Origin: Candidatus Dadabacteria bacterium
Lineage (GTDB): Bacteria > Desulfobacterota_D > UBA1144 > Nemesobacterales > UBA2774
Reading direction: 5' to 3'
Assembly: GCA_030632765.1 (NCBI GenBank)
Contig: DAOVUC010000099.1
Coordinates: 1 to 6,495 of the forward strand
Length of the DNA stretch: 6,495 bases
Positions 1 to 5,597 of this stretch are shown in pieces. The position numbers and the translations under genes are program-made. Position 1 is the first letter of the stretch. Every line of letters begins with the position of its first letter. The notes beneath the pieces are model-generated. The model did not search any database. It was not told the DNA's origin and saw nothing but the letters and a program-made list of their open reading frames with translations.

Positions 1-17
1 ACTTCGATATCAGACAT
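1..17 (-). CDS. Start of a divergent gene (5' end only)
   Basis: On the minus strand a perfect GGAGGT (27 down to 22) lies four bases before an ATG (17 to 15), which opens the frame M-S-D-I-E and runs off the left edge. The signal and its spacing resemble those of the gene starting at 220. This is seen in the sequence; that it is a real gene is inferred, because only five codons are visible. No function can be given. It would be divergent from the DUF2092 gene, with bases 28-209 as the shared intergenic region. Confidence 0.55.
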
Positions 18-27
18 AATGACCTCC

Positions 28-209
28 ATAGAAATTTGATTGTTTAGAGTTACCTAACCCTATTTTATTGTATTATATATTTGGATTTATCTCAATACGT
101 TATAGGCTCACTTGACTCAATTACCACCAACTTACATGTACTTGAAATTTGATGTGTAATTTATGTGGATTTCATTTAAAATATACAAGATCAATTTCTA
201 AATTTCATC
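28..209. promoter_or_regulatory. Divergent intergenic region, probable promoters both ways
   Basis: This is a very AT-rich spacer between the leftward start at 17 and the rightward start at 220. On the minus strand a perfect TATAAT (77 to 72) could be the -10 of the leftward gene, giving a leader of about 50 bases, but no good -35 sits at the right distance. On the plus strand TTGACT (112-117), TTGAAA (142-147) and TAAAAT (177-182) occur, but no pair has a 16-18 base spacing. Regulation of either gene therefore stays undefined. Confidence 0.35.
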
Positions 210-219
210 GGAGGTTAAA

Positions 220-1038
220 ATGGTAGGAACTCGAAATACCCTCATAATCACATTATTTATCCTATGCTCCGCCTTTATACCCCTCACTGAGCAGACCCAA
301 GTAGCACAAGCACAGGAAGAGGGAGATACAGGAACCGGAGATACATCTCAAACAACAATAGACTCAGAAGCTCTTGAAGTGCTAAAAGAAATGTCAGATG
401 CGCTGATCTCACTAAAAGAGTTCACCTTTGATTCGGAAATTACGAATGACAATATTCTAGCCTCGGGACAAACGATACAGATTGGTGCTACTATGAAGAC
501 ATCTGTAAAGAGACCTAACCATGTTTACGTGAAATACATTGGGGACAGCGGCACAAGAGAGGTATGGTACAACGGCAATCAGATTACAATTTATAGTAAA
601 AACAAGAATTATTATGGACAGCTCGAGACCCCTGACACAATTGACAAGACAATGGACTTTCTGATGACGAATTACAACTTTTCACTCGCGCTCGCCGATA
701 TACTAAACTCTGACCCATACGATTCTTTTATGGAAACTACTGAGGAAGGAATAGTTGTGGGCGATAGTCGTGTCAGAGGAGAGGAGTGCACACACCTTGC
801 TTTCATAGGGAAGTACGTGGATTGGCAGATATGGATTTCAAACGATGACCCCGCCCTTCTATACAAGTTCGTTATTAATTACAAAGAGCTTGAGGGAGCA
901 CCTCAGTACCAAGCGATATTTTCGAACTGGAACACGAGTCCGGATCTTTCTGACTCTGTTTTTAAAGCCAATCTTCCCAAAGATGCGGTAAAGATTGATT
1001 TTATAAACTTCAAGAAACAAAAGGGAGATGCTAAATGA
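220..1038 (+). CDS. Secreted DUF2092 family protein
   Basis: This 272-residue protein starts with a Sec signal peptide: a hydrophobic core at about residues 8-22 and a likely cleavage after Ala31 in the V-A-Q-A context. An acidic Thr/Gly-rich linker follows (about 33-47). The body, from residue 50 to the end, matches my recollection of DUF2092 (PF09865): an amphipathic helix with L-K-E-M, then beta-rich sequence including MKTSVKRPNHVYV, a W-Y-N-G turn, and a late F-S-N-W-N before the terminal L-P-K-D-A. DUF2092 is of unknown function; its antiparallel half-barrel character suggests kinship with LolA/LolB-type lipid carriers, which is inference. GGAGG at 210-214, five bases before the ATG, supports the start. 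The stop overlaps the next start as ATGA, so the two genes are probably translationally coupled. The family call is from pattern recognition, not a search. Confidence 0.85.
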   Translation: MVGTRNTLIITLFILCSAFIPLTEQTQVAQAQEEGDTGTGDTSQTTIDSEALEVLKEMSDALISLKEFTFDSEITNDNILASGQTIQIGATMKTSVKRPNHVYVKYIGDSGTREVWYNGNQITIYSKNKNYYGQLETPDTIDKTMDFLMTNYNFSLALADILNSDPYDSFMETTEEGIVVGDSRVRGEECTHLAFIGKYVDWQIWISNDDPALLYKFVINYKELEGAPQYQAIFSNWNTSPDLSDSVFKANLPKDAVKIDFINFKKQKGDAK

Positions 1039-1991
1039 AAACCAATATTAAAAACAAAACGCAATACCACAGAATATTAACCGCATTCTTACTACTAGCG
1101 ATAATGCTTATAGTTACGAGCGACGCCTTGGCCAGAAGGGGTGGCGGAGGTAGAGGGGGAGGACACGGCGGTAGAGGCGGCGGCCATAGTATGAACCGCG
1201 GAGGTGGTGGTGGATTCGGTAACGGTGGTGGAGGAAGCGTAAAGTATTCGGGACATTCCTCAGGAAATCGCGGCAAGCAGAGCAGCCAAAGACCGAAGTC
1301 TAACGTTGGGCAAACCAGACCGGCTCAAAAACCCTCACAGCCAGCTAACAGACCTAATAATCCGGGGAACAGGCCCGGCAACAATAATCCTGGAAACAAA
1401 CCCGGAAACAGACCTGGCAACAATAATCCTGGCAACAGGCCTGGAAACAACAACAATTTTAACAACAATAACATTAAGATAAACAATAATTATTATGGGA
1501 GTAGGTACAACAACAGATATTACGGCGGATACTGGAATTCATGGGGCGGTTACTACTCAGGCTGGGCATTTGTCAGCGGAATCGTTATAGGAGCTGCAAT
1601 TGCATCCATTCCTCAAAACTCTTCAACCGTAATAGTTGAAGGAGATACTTTCTATTATTCAGACGGCGTTTACTACGCTCCCAAAGATGATCAATATGTT
1701 GTAATTCCTCCTCCGCAAGGAGCAGTTGTAACAGAGCTTCCCTCAAGCTGCACAGCAGTAAACGTAGGAAGTACCGAATACCGAGACTGCGGCGGGGCTT
1801 ACTATCAAAGTCAGTCTGATGGCTATAAAGTCGTTGAGCCTCCTGTGGGAGCGATGGTGAATGACCTGCCCGAAGGCGCACAGAAAACAGATGTTGGCGG
1901 CCAGACTTATTTTCTTTTTGCGGGAGGTTACTATCAGCCGTTTTACAGCGGGAATTCTGTAGTATACAAAATCGTGTCTCCGCCCGCATAG
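1035..1991 (+). CDS. Secreted Gly/Asn/Pro-rich DUF6515 family protein
   Basis: This is a 318-residue exported protein in three sections. A signal peptide covers residues 1-33 (hydrophobic 16-28, A-L-A before R-R). Next is a low-complexity region: Arg-Gly-Gly runs at 34-68, a Gln/Pro/Ser stretch at 80-108, then tandem N-N-P-G-N-R-P-G type repeats at about 108-140 and an Asn/Tyr-rich segment to 165. A hydrophobic stretch at 177-193 (W-A-F-V to A-S-I-P) could dip into a membrane. The C-terminal domain (about 198-318) has three related units, each Y-x-G-x-Y-Y then Y-x-V-x-P-P, at about 205-233, 247-275 and 291-317, as in DUF6515. Cys239 and Cys252 could form a disulfide. A GGGAG at 1023-1027 precedes the ATG, which overlaps the stop of the DUF2092 gene. 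The role is unknown; a cell-surface or periplasmic scaffold is a guess. Confidence 0.8.
   Translation: MKTNIKNKTQYHRILTAFLLLAIMLIVTSDALARRGGGGRGGGHGGRGGGHSMNRGGGGGFGNGGGGSVKYSGHSSGNRGKQSSQRPKSNVGQTRPAQKPSQPANRPNNPGNRPGNNNPGNKPGNRPGNNNPGNRPGNNNNFNNNNIKINNNYYGSRYNNRYYGGYWNSWGGYYSGWAFVSGIVIGAAIASIPQNSSTVIVEGDTFYYSDGVYYAPKDDQYVVIPPPQGAVVTELPSSCTAVNVGSTEYRDCGGAYYQSQSDGYKVVEPPVGAMVNDLPEGAQKTDVGGQTYFLFAGGYYQPFYSGNSVVYKIVSPPA
1362..1455 (+). repeat. In-gene tandem repeat coding P-G-N units
   Basis: Inside the DUF6515 gene the DNA repeats imperfectly. Blocks reading ggcaacaataatcctgg, followed by aacaggcc-like or aacaaacc-like blocks, encode N-N-P-G, N-R-P-G and N-K-P-G units. The copies share both codons and residues, which points to recent slippage or unequal recombination rather than only protein-level selection. 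Confidence 0.7.
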
Positions 1992-2194
1992 AATTACTGG
2001 TTTTGACAGCAGGTTAGGAATTTTGGCTCGGGATAGTTGATACACTTCGAACTCCTGCTCTCTGTTATTTACCAACTTAATTCTACTAGATTCTTAATGG
2101 GGCGCAGTATATTTATACATTTCAGCCATCTAAACTATAGCGGAATTAATAAATTAGAACAATCTCGGGATCTTGTAGTTAAGCGAATTCTAAC
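1992..2194 (+). other. AT-rich intergenic spacer before the membrane-protein gene
   Basis: No convincing gene is visible between the DUF6515 stop and the ATG at 2195. A TTGACA at 2003-2008 has no matching -10 at a normal distance. There is no obvious Rho-independent terminator after the DUF6515 gene and no ribosome binding site before 2195. The spacer contains the left copy of the direct repeat. A TTG-initiated reading frame crosses into the next gene but lacks protein character. Confidence 0.5.
2058..2086 (+). repeat. Left copy of degenerate direct repeat
   Basis: CTCTCTgTTAT followed directly by TTACcaaCTTAATTCTAC. The same two blocks, in the same order and orientation, recur at 2818-2855 with nine extra bases between them. 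The last 11 bases are identical in the two copies. The pair brackets the AT-rich membrane-protein gene. Confidence 0.4.
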
Positions 2195-2716
2195 ATGCTA
2201 TACAATTGGTTCGATAGGATTAAAAAAAATATCGCTTCTATTTTTCTTTCACAGCCCTATGTAATCAGTGCTATTACAGCATCGGTTATAATTTTAGTTC
2301 TTCTTTTAGTTTTACGAGAAAATCCACCGGGACCGATTAAGAGTATAATTATTATTTCATGGACAGTTTTATGCATAAATTCTCTTCGAGCTTTTTCACA
2401 AATGGTTGGTCAGTCTATTGAAGAAAGACGATCATTAGAACGTCAAGAAAGAATTTCGTATTTGAAGGAGCTAATAACCTATAGTGGTATTGAGCTTTTT
2501 CCTGTAATTGTAGTATTTATAATTTCCTGGATTGGTATCATCGATATATACGCCGCATACAAAATCACAATAATTATTATTATGTCACTATTATTTTCTT
2601 ATGGATATATAACACTTAGATATCGGAGTAAAAATATAATTTTATGCATACTCGGCGGTATTTTCTTTGTGTTAATAGCACTATCACTTGTTTTTATGAG
2701 AATGATTATTAATTGA
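2195..2716 (+). CDS. Small polytopic membrane protein, family not recognised
   Basis: This is a 173-residue hydrophobic protein with four or five probable transmembrane segments: about residues 22-40, 48-65, 98-118, 122-140 and 147-168. A charged amphipathic stretch, S-I-E-E-R-R-S-L-E-R-Q-E-R at about 74-86, lies between the second and third and could be a cytosolic helix. I do not recognise the family. By hand count the gene is about 30% G+C, against roughly 42-45% for its neighbours, with heavy use of ATA and ATT, so recent acquisition is likely. The ATG at 2195 is the first available start, because an in-frame TAA lies at 2180-2182, but no clear Shine-Dalgarno precedes it, so expression is uncertain. 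It stands alone, convergent with the DUF3313 gene. The long open frame and coherent membrane topology favour a real gene. Confidence 0.65.
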   Translation: MLYNWFDRIKKNIASIFLSQPYVISAITASVIILVLLLVLRENPPGPIKSIIIISWTVLCINSLRAFSQMVGQSIEERRSLERQERISYLKELITYSGIELFPVIVVFIISWIGIIDIYAAYKITIIIIMSLLFSYGYITLRYRSKNIILCILGGIFFVLIALSLVFMRMIIN

Positions 2717-2810
2717 TTCCGATATACCTTATAGCAATCCGCCAAATGTCCTTGCCTAAAACAGGTTTAAGTTGAACTCTCAAATACCCCAGCCTATCTT
2801 CTACGTTTCA

Positions 2811-2868
2811 TTGCTCACTCTCTTTTATGTTAAAATTTTACTAGCTTAATTCTACATATAGTGAGCAA
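2811..2868. repeat. Inverted repeat with 9-bp perfect arms
   Basis: TTGCTCACT (2811-2819) pairs with AGTGAGCAA (2860-2868). Within the 40-base loop TATGT (2826-2830) pairs with ACATA (2854-2858), and TAAAATTTTA (2831-2840) is itself a palindrome. The structure sits between convergent genes, so it may act as a bidirectional 3'-end hairpin, or it may be the end of a small mobile element. Neither is proven. Confidence 0.45.
2818..2855 (+). repeat. Right copy of degenerate direct repeat
   Basis: CTCTCTtTTAT, nine inserted bases, then TTACtagCTTAATTCTAC, matching 2058-2086 at 25 of 29 aligned positions. It overlaps the loop and part of the arms of the inverted repeat at 2811-2868. Confidence 0.4.
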
Positions 2869-2876
2869 AGGTTCGG

Positions 2877-3578
2877 TTAAGACTGACCTGCCCCTGCGCT
2901 TTTCTGTTTCAATCTCTCAAATCTTTCACTAACAGTTACGGCCCAAGTATCAACAGCGGCTTCAACGTCCCTGTACTTACTAAAGTCTGTTTTCAGTGTC
3001 TTGCCACCGGCTCTTACACCCATCGCTGCTGCGAGTCTTTCCCCCGTTTCGGCATCCAATGCTTCCGCTTCAAATGCCGCCTGTCCGACTGCCGTATGTT
3101 TCCCGGTTACAAATCTTTTCAACTCACTGAATGCCCGCGCAGGAGGATACACAGTTGTTACCGTATCTAGAAGAACATTTGAGCCTGAAACTTCCGTTAA
3201 GGCGAACCTAAATTGTATAACCCCAGGACCTGCTTCATCTACTATTTGATTGTTCTTTCCCAGCTCCCGTTCTAATGCTACCCGCATATAAGCAATAAGT
3301 TTATTCAGCTTTTCTACAGGCATATCAGCAAGTTTGGACCCCTCAAATACATAAATGGTGATAGTTTCTAACCATACCTTATCGTAGGAAGCGAAATCCA
3401 CATTCTCGTTAATATATACGAGTGTTACCTTACCTTCAGGGTCTTCCTCAAGCATTGAAACATCTGAAATAAAACCTTTGGGTTCGGTTTTGCCCGTATC
3501 GTGAGTCTTGGCACAGCCAAGAGCAAACACAAATAATACAACCAATATGTATAAAGACATGAATATCCTGGAATTCAT
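2877..3578 (-). CDS. DUF3313 family lipoprotein
   Basis: This 233-residue protein has a lipoprotein signal: a hydrophobic core at about residues 8-20 ending in F-A-L-G-C, with Cys22 as the likely lipidated residue. Ala follows the Cys and there is no Asp at +2, so outer-membrane sorting is expected if the Lol rules apply. The mature part reads as DUF3313: G-F-I-S-D-V-S-M-L near 35-43, Y-I-N-E-N-V-D-F-A-S-Y-D-K-V-W at 55-69, then a central R-F-A-L-T-E-V and the A-L-D-A-E-T-G-E-R-L-A-A stretch at 173-185. The family has no assigned biochemical function. A near-perfect AAGGAGGT (3593 to 3586) seven bases before the ATG fixes the start. The gene is 226 bases downstream of the patatin gene on the same strand, but the AT-rich gap suggests its own promoter. 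The family call rests on recalled motifs. Confidence 0.8.
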   Translation of the reverse strand: MNSRIFMSLYILVVLFVFALGCAKTHDTGKTEPKGFISDVSMLEEDPEGKVTLVYINENVDFASYDKVWLETITIYVFEGSKLADMPVEKLNKLIAYMRVALERELGKNNQIVDEAGPGVIQFRFALTEVSGSNVLLDTVTTVYPPARAFSELKRFVTGKHTAVGQAAFEAEALDAETGERLAAAMGVRAGGKTLKTDFSKYRDVEAAVDTWAVTVSERFERLKQKSAGAGQS

Positions 3579-3804
3579 AATTACTACCTCCTTTTGTTAT
3601 ACGTTCATTTTGATTTATTAAAACCCAATAATAGTCTTAACTGATTATAATGAATAATCCCATTCAAAATATTTAAATCACTCCCTTAAAAAAATATTTA
3701 TTGATTGCCAATAGCCTATATTCATATCTTATCACTTGCTAATACTTAGTTACAAACGCTTTTCTCCTTCTTCGAATTCAGGATTGCAGATATTAGCGTA
3801 ATAA
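3579..3804 (-). promoter_or_regulatory. AT-rich spacer between patatin and DUF3313 genes
   Basis: On the minus strand this region follows the patatin stop and precedes the DUF3313 start. A short stem (CAATA and TATTG, 3713-3709 and 3703-3699) followed shortly by seven T's (3694 to 3688) could be a weak intrinsic terminator. A TATAAT (3649 to 3644) lies about 65 bases before the DUF3313 ATG and could be its -10, but no good -35 is visible. No gene is seen. Confidence 0.35.
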
Positions 3805-5046
3805 TCATTGCCTCACACCGGGAACGTTATGCTTCCATTTGTTTGAAGAAGAGCCGATTTTATAGCCCAAATAATATAAATCGATCATCTCTAGACGATC
3901 GAATGCTTCTGTCGCGGTAAATTCAAAGTCCTCTGGAATTCCTACGTAATTAAATTCTAAACCTGCCCTTTTGGATAACATATAAATTCGCCTAAAGTCG
4001 TTTATAGCAGAAGCTTTTGTCATAGTGGACATGGAGCGCTCTGCGATATTCATAAGGTTCCTGTCGATTTGCTCGGCTATAGGCAAAATAGTTCCATTCC
4101 TTATGATAAATACTCTCCCTCTTTCCATGGGAATAGAACCATCCACAAATTCCCTTCTGATCTCTTCAATGTCCACTATGGCAAGGTGAAAAAAGACCTG
4201 AGTAATGACCCCTCCGTCTACATGCATCTCATCGTATTCAATCCCATCTGATTTAACCTCTATCATTACGGGCGGAAAAACGATCGGTATCGAAGAGGAT
4301 GCAAGCATAATCTTTCGAAAAAGCTCGGGTGTTCTGGGATCGTCAATATTCGCGAGCGCGCCCATATTCCATATAACCAGTCTTTGAGCATCCAAGTTCG
4401 TCGTTCCTATATATAATCTCCTCCCGTCATTGTGGGCTTGAGCCACTTTATCAATAAACTCTTCATTTATGAAGGTCTCGAGTATTCCCATCAAAGGGGA
4501 CGGATCTAATAGAGAATCGTTCCACAGAGTCGATATTCCCCTTATTTTTGCAACGTCTTGCGTCGATATTCCGGTATACATTTTTTTTAACACTCCATCA
4601 TATTCCGTTCCTACAAATGCCAGAGGAGCTATGAGCGCTCCAGTGCTGATTCCGGTAACCAATTTAAATTCAGGTCTCTTTCCCGAACTGCTCCAGCCGT
4701 TTAAAAATCCTGCGCTGAATGACCCATAGGCACCGCCGCCTGATAATAGCAATGCGCTATTGTCAATCCTTGAGCCCGGTTCTTTCCGTAATCTATCAAG
4801 TTGTTGTTTCGCCGATAACGCAAGGTCCTCCTGAAATCGAGCGTCCAGCTTTCCGCCGAAAGTACGAATCCCTTTTGTATTAAGGACTTCAGCTTCCGAG
4901 AACCGATCTTCCGGCAGCGGGTTTCTCTTCACACTTGCGCATCCGGTAATAAGAAAAACCCCGCAAAAGACAAGCGGAACCATAATTGCTATAATTGGAT
5001 ACTTTTTGAAATACATCCTAAGTCGGAAGTAGAGTTGAGTATTCAT
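3805..5046 (-). CDS. Patatin-like phospholipase, predicted lipoprotein
   Basis: This 413-residue protein has an N-terminal hydrophobic segment (about 17-33) ending in L-I-T-G-C, a good lipobox with Cys36 as the likely lipidated residue, so it should be anchored on the periplasmic or outer-membrane side. The patatin catalytic set is complete: G-G-G-A-Y-G at 103-108 (oxyanion hole), G-I-S-T-G at 132-136 with nucleophile Ser134, and D-G-G at 277-279 with catalytic Asp277. A-S-S-S-I-P and F-P-P-V at 249-260 is also typical. The Ser-Asp dyad predicts lipid acyl hydrolase activity on phospholipids or other acyl lipids; the substrate is unknown. The start at 5046 keeps the basic N-terminus, but no clear Shine-Dalgarno precedes it; Met11 (5016) is a possible alternative and would still keep the lipobox. 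Acyl-lipid turnover at the envelope fits the neighbouring exported proteins, but no operon link is seen. Confidence 0.9.
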   Translation of the reverse strand: MNTQLYFRLRMYFKKYPIIAIMVPLVFCGVFLITGCASVKRNPLPEDRFSEAEVLNTKGIRTFGGKLDARFQEDLALSAKQQLDRLRKEPGSRIDNSALLLSGGGAYGSFSAGFLNGWSSSGKRPEFKLVTGISTGALIAPLAFVGTEYDGVLKKMYTGISTQDVAKIRGISTLWNDSLLDPSPLMGILETFINEEFIDKVAQAHNDGRRLYIGTTNLDAQRLVIWNMGALANIDDPRTPELFRKIMLASSSIPIVFPPVMIEVKSDGIEYDEMHVDGGVITQVFFHLAIVDIEEIRREFVDGSIPMERGRVFIIRNGTILPIAEQIDRNLMNIAERSMSTMTKASAINDFRRIYMLSKRAGLEFNYVGIPEDFEFTATEAFDRLEMIDLYYLGYKIGSSSNKWKHNVPGVRQ

Positions 5047-5096
5047 AGTATATAGGTATGCCGTTATTAACCGATTAACCCGAAATCTAAAGCACT

Positions 5097-5102
5097 ATTA
5101 TA
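5097..5102 (-). promoter_or_regulatory. Candidate -10 box for the patatin gene
   Basis: A perfect TATAAT on the minus strand (5102 to 5097) lies about 50 bases before the patatin ATG, giving a leader of about 45 bases. The best -35 at 17-18 bases (TCATCA or GTCATC) is poor, so an activator or a different sigma factor would be needed. Confidence 0.35.
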
Positions 5103-5159
5103 ACTTTTTACCATTGACATGATGACGGTCTACCAACAAGATTCCAATCATTAATTATA

Positions 5160-5203
5160 GAAACCGATTCTTGTTAAGCTTTGACTTTTTCTATATCGGT
5201 TTC
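5160..5203. repeat. 9-bp inverted repeat
   Basis: GAAACCGAT (5160-5168) and ATCGGTTTC (5195-5203) are perfect complements separated by 26 bases. No T-run follows on either side. It may be an operator-like site or leader hairpin for the patatin gene, or a relic of a mobile-element end. Confidence 0.4.
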
Positions 5204-5319
5204 CTAGCCCCCATCTGTTTTGGGTTTTGATAGAACTCTTATTAACTACGACAACCACTTACGGGAAGTTATCCTATGTTATAGAACAACTTCAAAAAAC
5301 GGCAATTATTGTTAACTCT

Positions 5320-5349
5320 ATTTTAATTATACTGCTCGCCTTTTGTCAA
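5320..5349 (-). promoter_or_regulatory. Candidate sigma-70 promoter at the edge of the transposase remnant
   Basis: On the minus strand a perfect TTGACA (5349 to 5344) is followed after 18 bases by TAAAAT (5325 to 5320). A perfect TATAAT (5331 to 5326) is also present but only 12 bases from the TTGACA. It reads toward the patatin gene, with a leader of about 270 bases, and overlaps the broken end of the transposase frame. Confidence 0.35.
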
Positions 5350-5354
5350 GGACT

Positions 5355-5573
5355 GTTTAGCTTAGGACTCCTCGGAGGTAAGACAAACAATCTGATTGCT
5401 CTGCGCTCGCATTCCCTCTCGAACTCAGAGTAAAACTCACTGCCCCCGTCCACCTGTATTGCTTTCACTTTAAACGGCATTTGTCTGAGCAGCTTATCTA
5501 TAAACTCTTTAGCCGTGTGAGAGCTTGCTCTGCTCCTTGCTTCCACTACATCCCATTTAGAGATTAAATCACT
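5355..5573 (-). pseudogene. IS481-type DDE transposase remnant, truncated at both ends
   Basis: The minus-strand frame encodes part of an integrase-core (rve) transposase. It begins with D-L-I-S-K-W, where the Asp (5570 to 5568) fits the first catalytic residue. It continues through P-F-K-V-K-A-I-Q-V-D-G-G-S-E-F, which carries the second catalytic Asp, and ends at L-P-P-R-S-P-K-L-N. In intact relatives that last motif continues as G, then V-E-R with the catalytic Glu; here it breaks to S-P and a stop at 5348-5346. The N-terminal helix-turn-helix region, the third catalytic residue and the C-terminus are all missing, so the protein cannot be active. Only about 220 bases of an element of roughly 1 kb remain. 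The frame is the same as that of the porin upstream, separated from it by the porin stop codon at 5600-5598. No terminal inverted repeats of the element are identifiable. Confidence 0.85.
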
Positions 5574-5597
5574 TTGTTCTTTTGTCAGATTTGAATC

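Larger units (their letters stand above)
2717..2876. other. Convergent intergenic region with long inverted repeat
   Basis: This spacer lies between the rightward membrane-protein gene and the leftward DUF3313 gene. It holds the right copy of the direct repeat and an inverted repeat at 2811-2868. There is no T-run right after either arm, so a classic intrinsic terminator is not evident on either strand. Confidence 0.5.
5047..5354. other. Long intergenic region upstream of the patatin gene
   Basis: About 308 bases without a convincing gene lie between the patatin start and the transposase remnant. The region holds two candidate minus-strand promoters (near 5097 and 5320-5349) and a 9-bp inverted repeat (5160-5203). 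A TTG-started plus-strand frame from 5227 mostly runs antisense to the transposase remnant and is judged not to be a gene. Confidence 0.5.

Noticed and set aside
1031..1276. Minus-strand frame rich in Pro
   Set aside because: It is the antisense shadow of the Gly-rich codons of the DUF6515 gene; the Pro runs are simply the complement of GGN codons.
1992..2036. Intrinsic terminator after the DUF6515 gene
   Set aside because: No stem longer than four pairs followed by a T-run could be found.
2164..2197. Possible integron attC core (GTTAAGC at 2178-2184) before the membrane-protein gene
   Set aside because: No complementary RYYYAAC partner at a proper distance was found, so a cassette site is not supported by eye.
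2037..2264. TTG-started plus-strand frame of 75 codons
   Set aside because: No ribosome binding site, overlaps the membrane-protein gene in another frame, and has no protein-like pattern.
2765..2777. Near-palindrome GTTTAAGTTGAAC
   Set aside because: One mismatch in a 13-base AT-rich palindrome between convergent genes is expected by chance and has no clear regulatory context.
4069..4729. Several plus-strand frames inside the patatin region
   Set aside because: All are antisense to a protein with complete catalytic motifs and lack start signals.
5227..5433. Plus-strand 68-codon frame with a hydrophobic middle
   Set aside because: Starts at TTG without a ribosome binding site, and its second half is antisense to the transposase remnant, so it is a composite of unrelated sequence.
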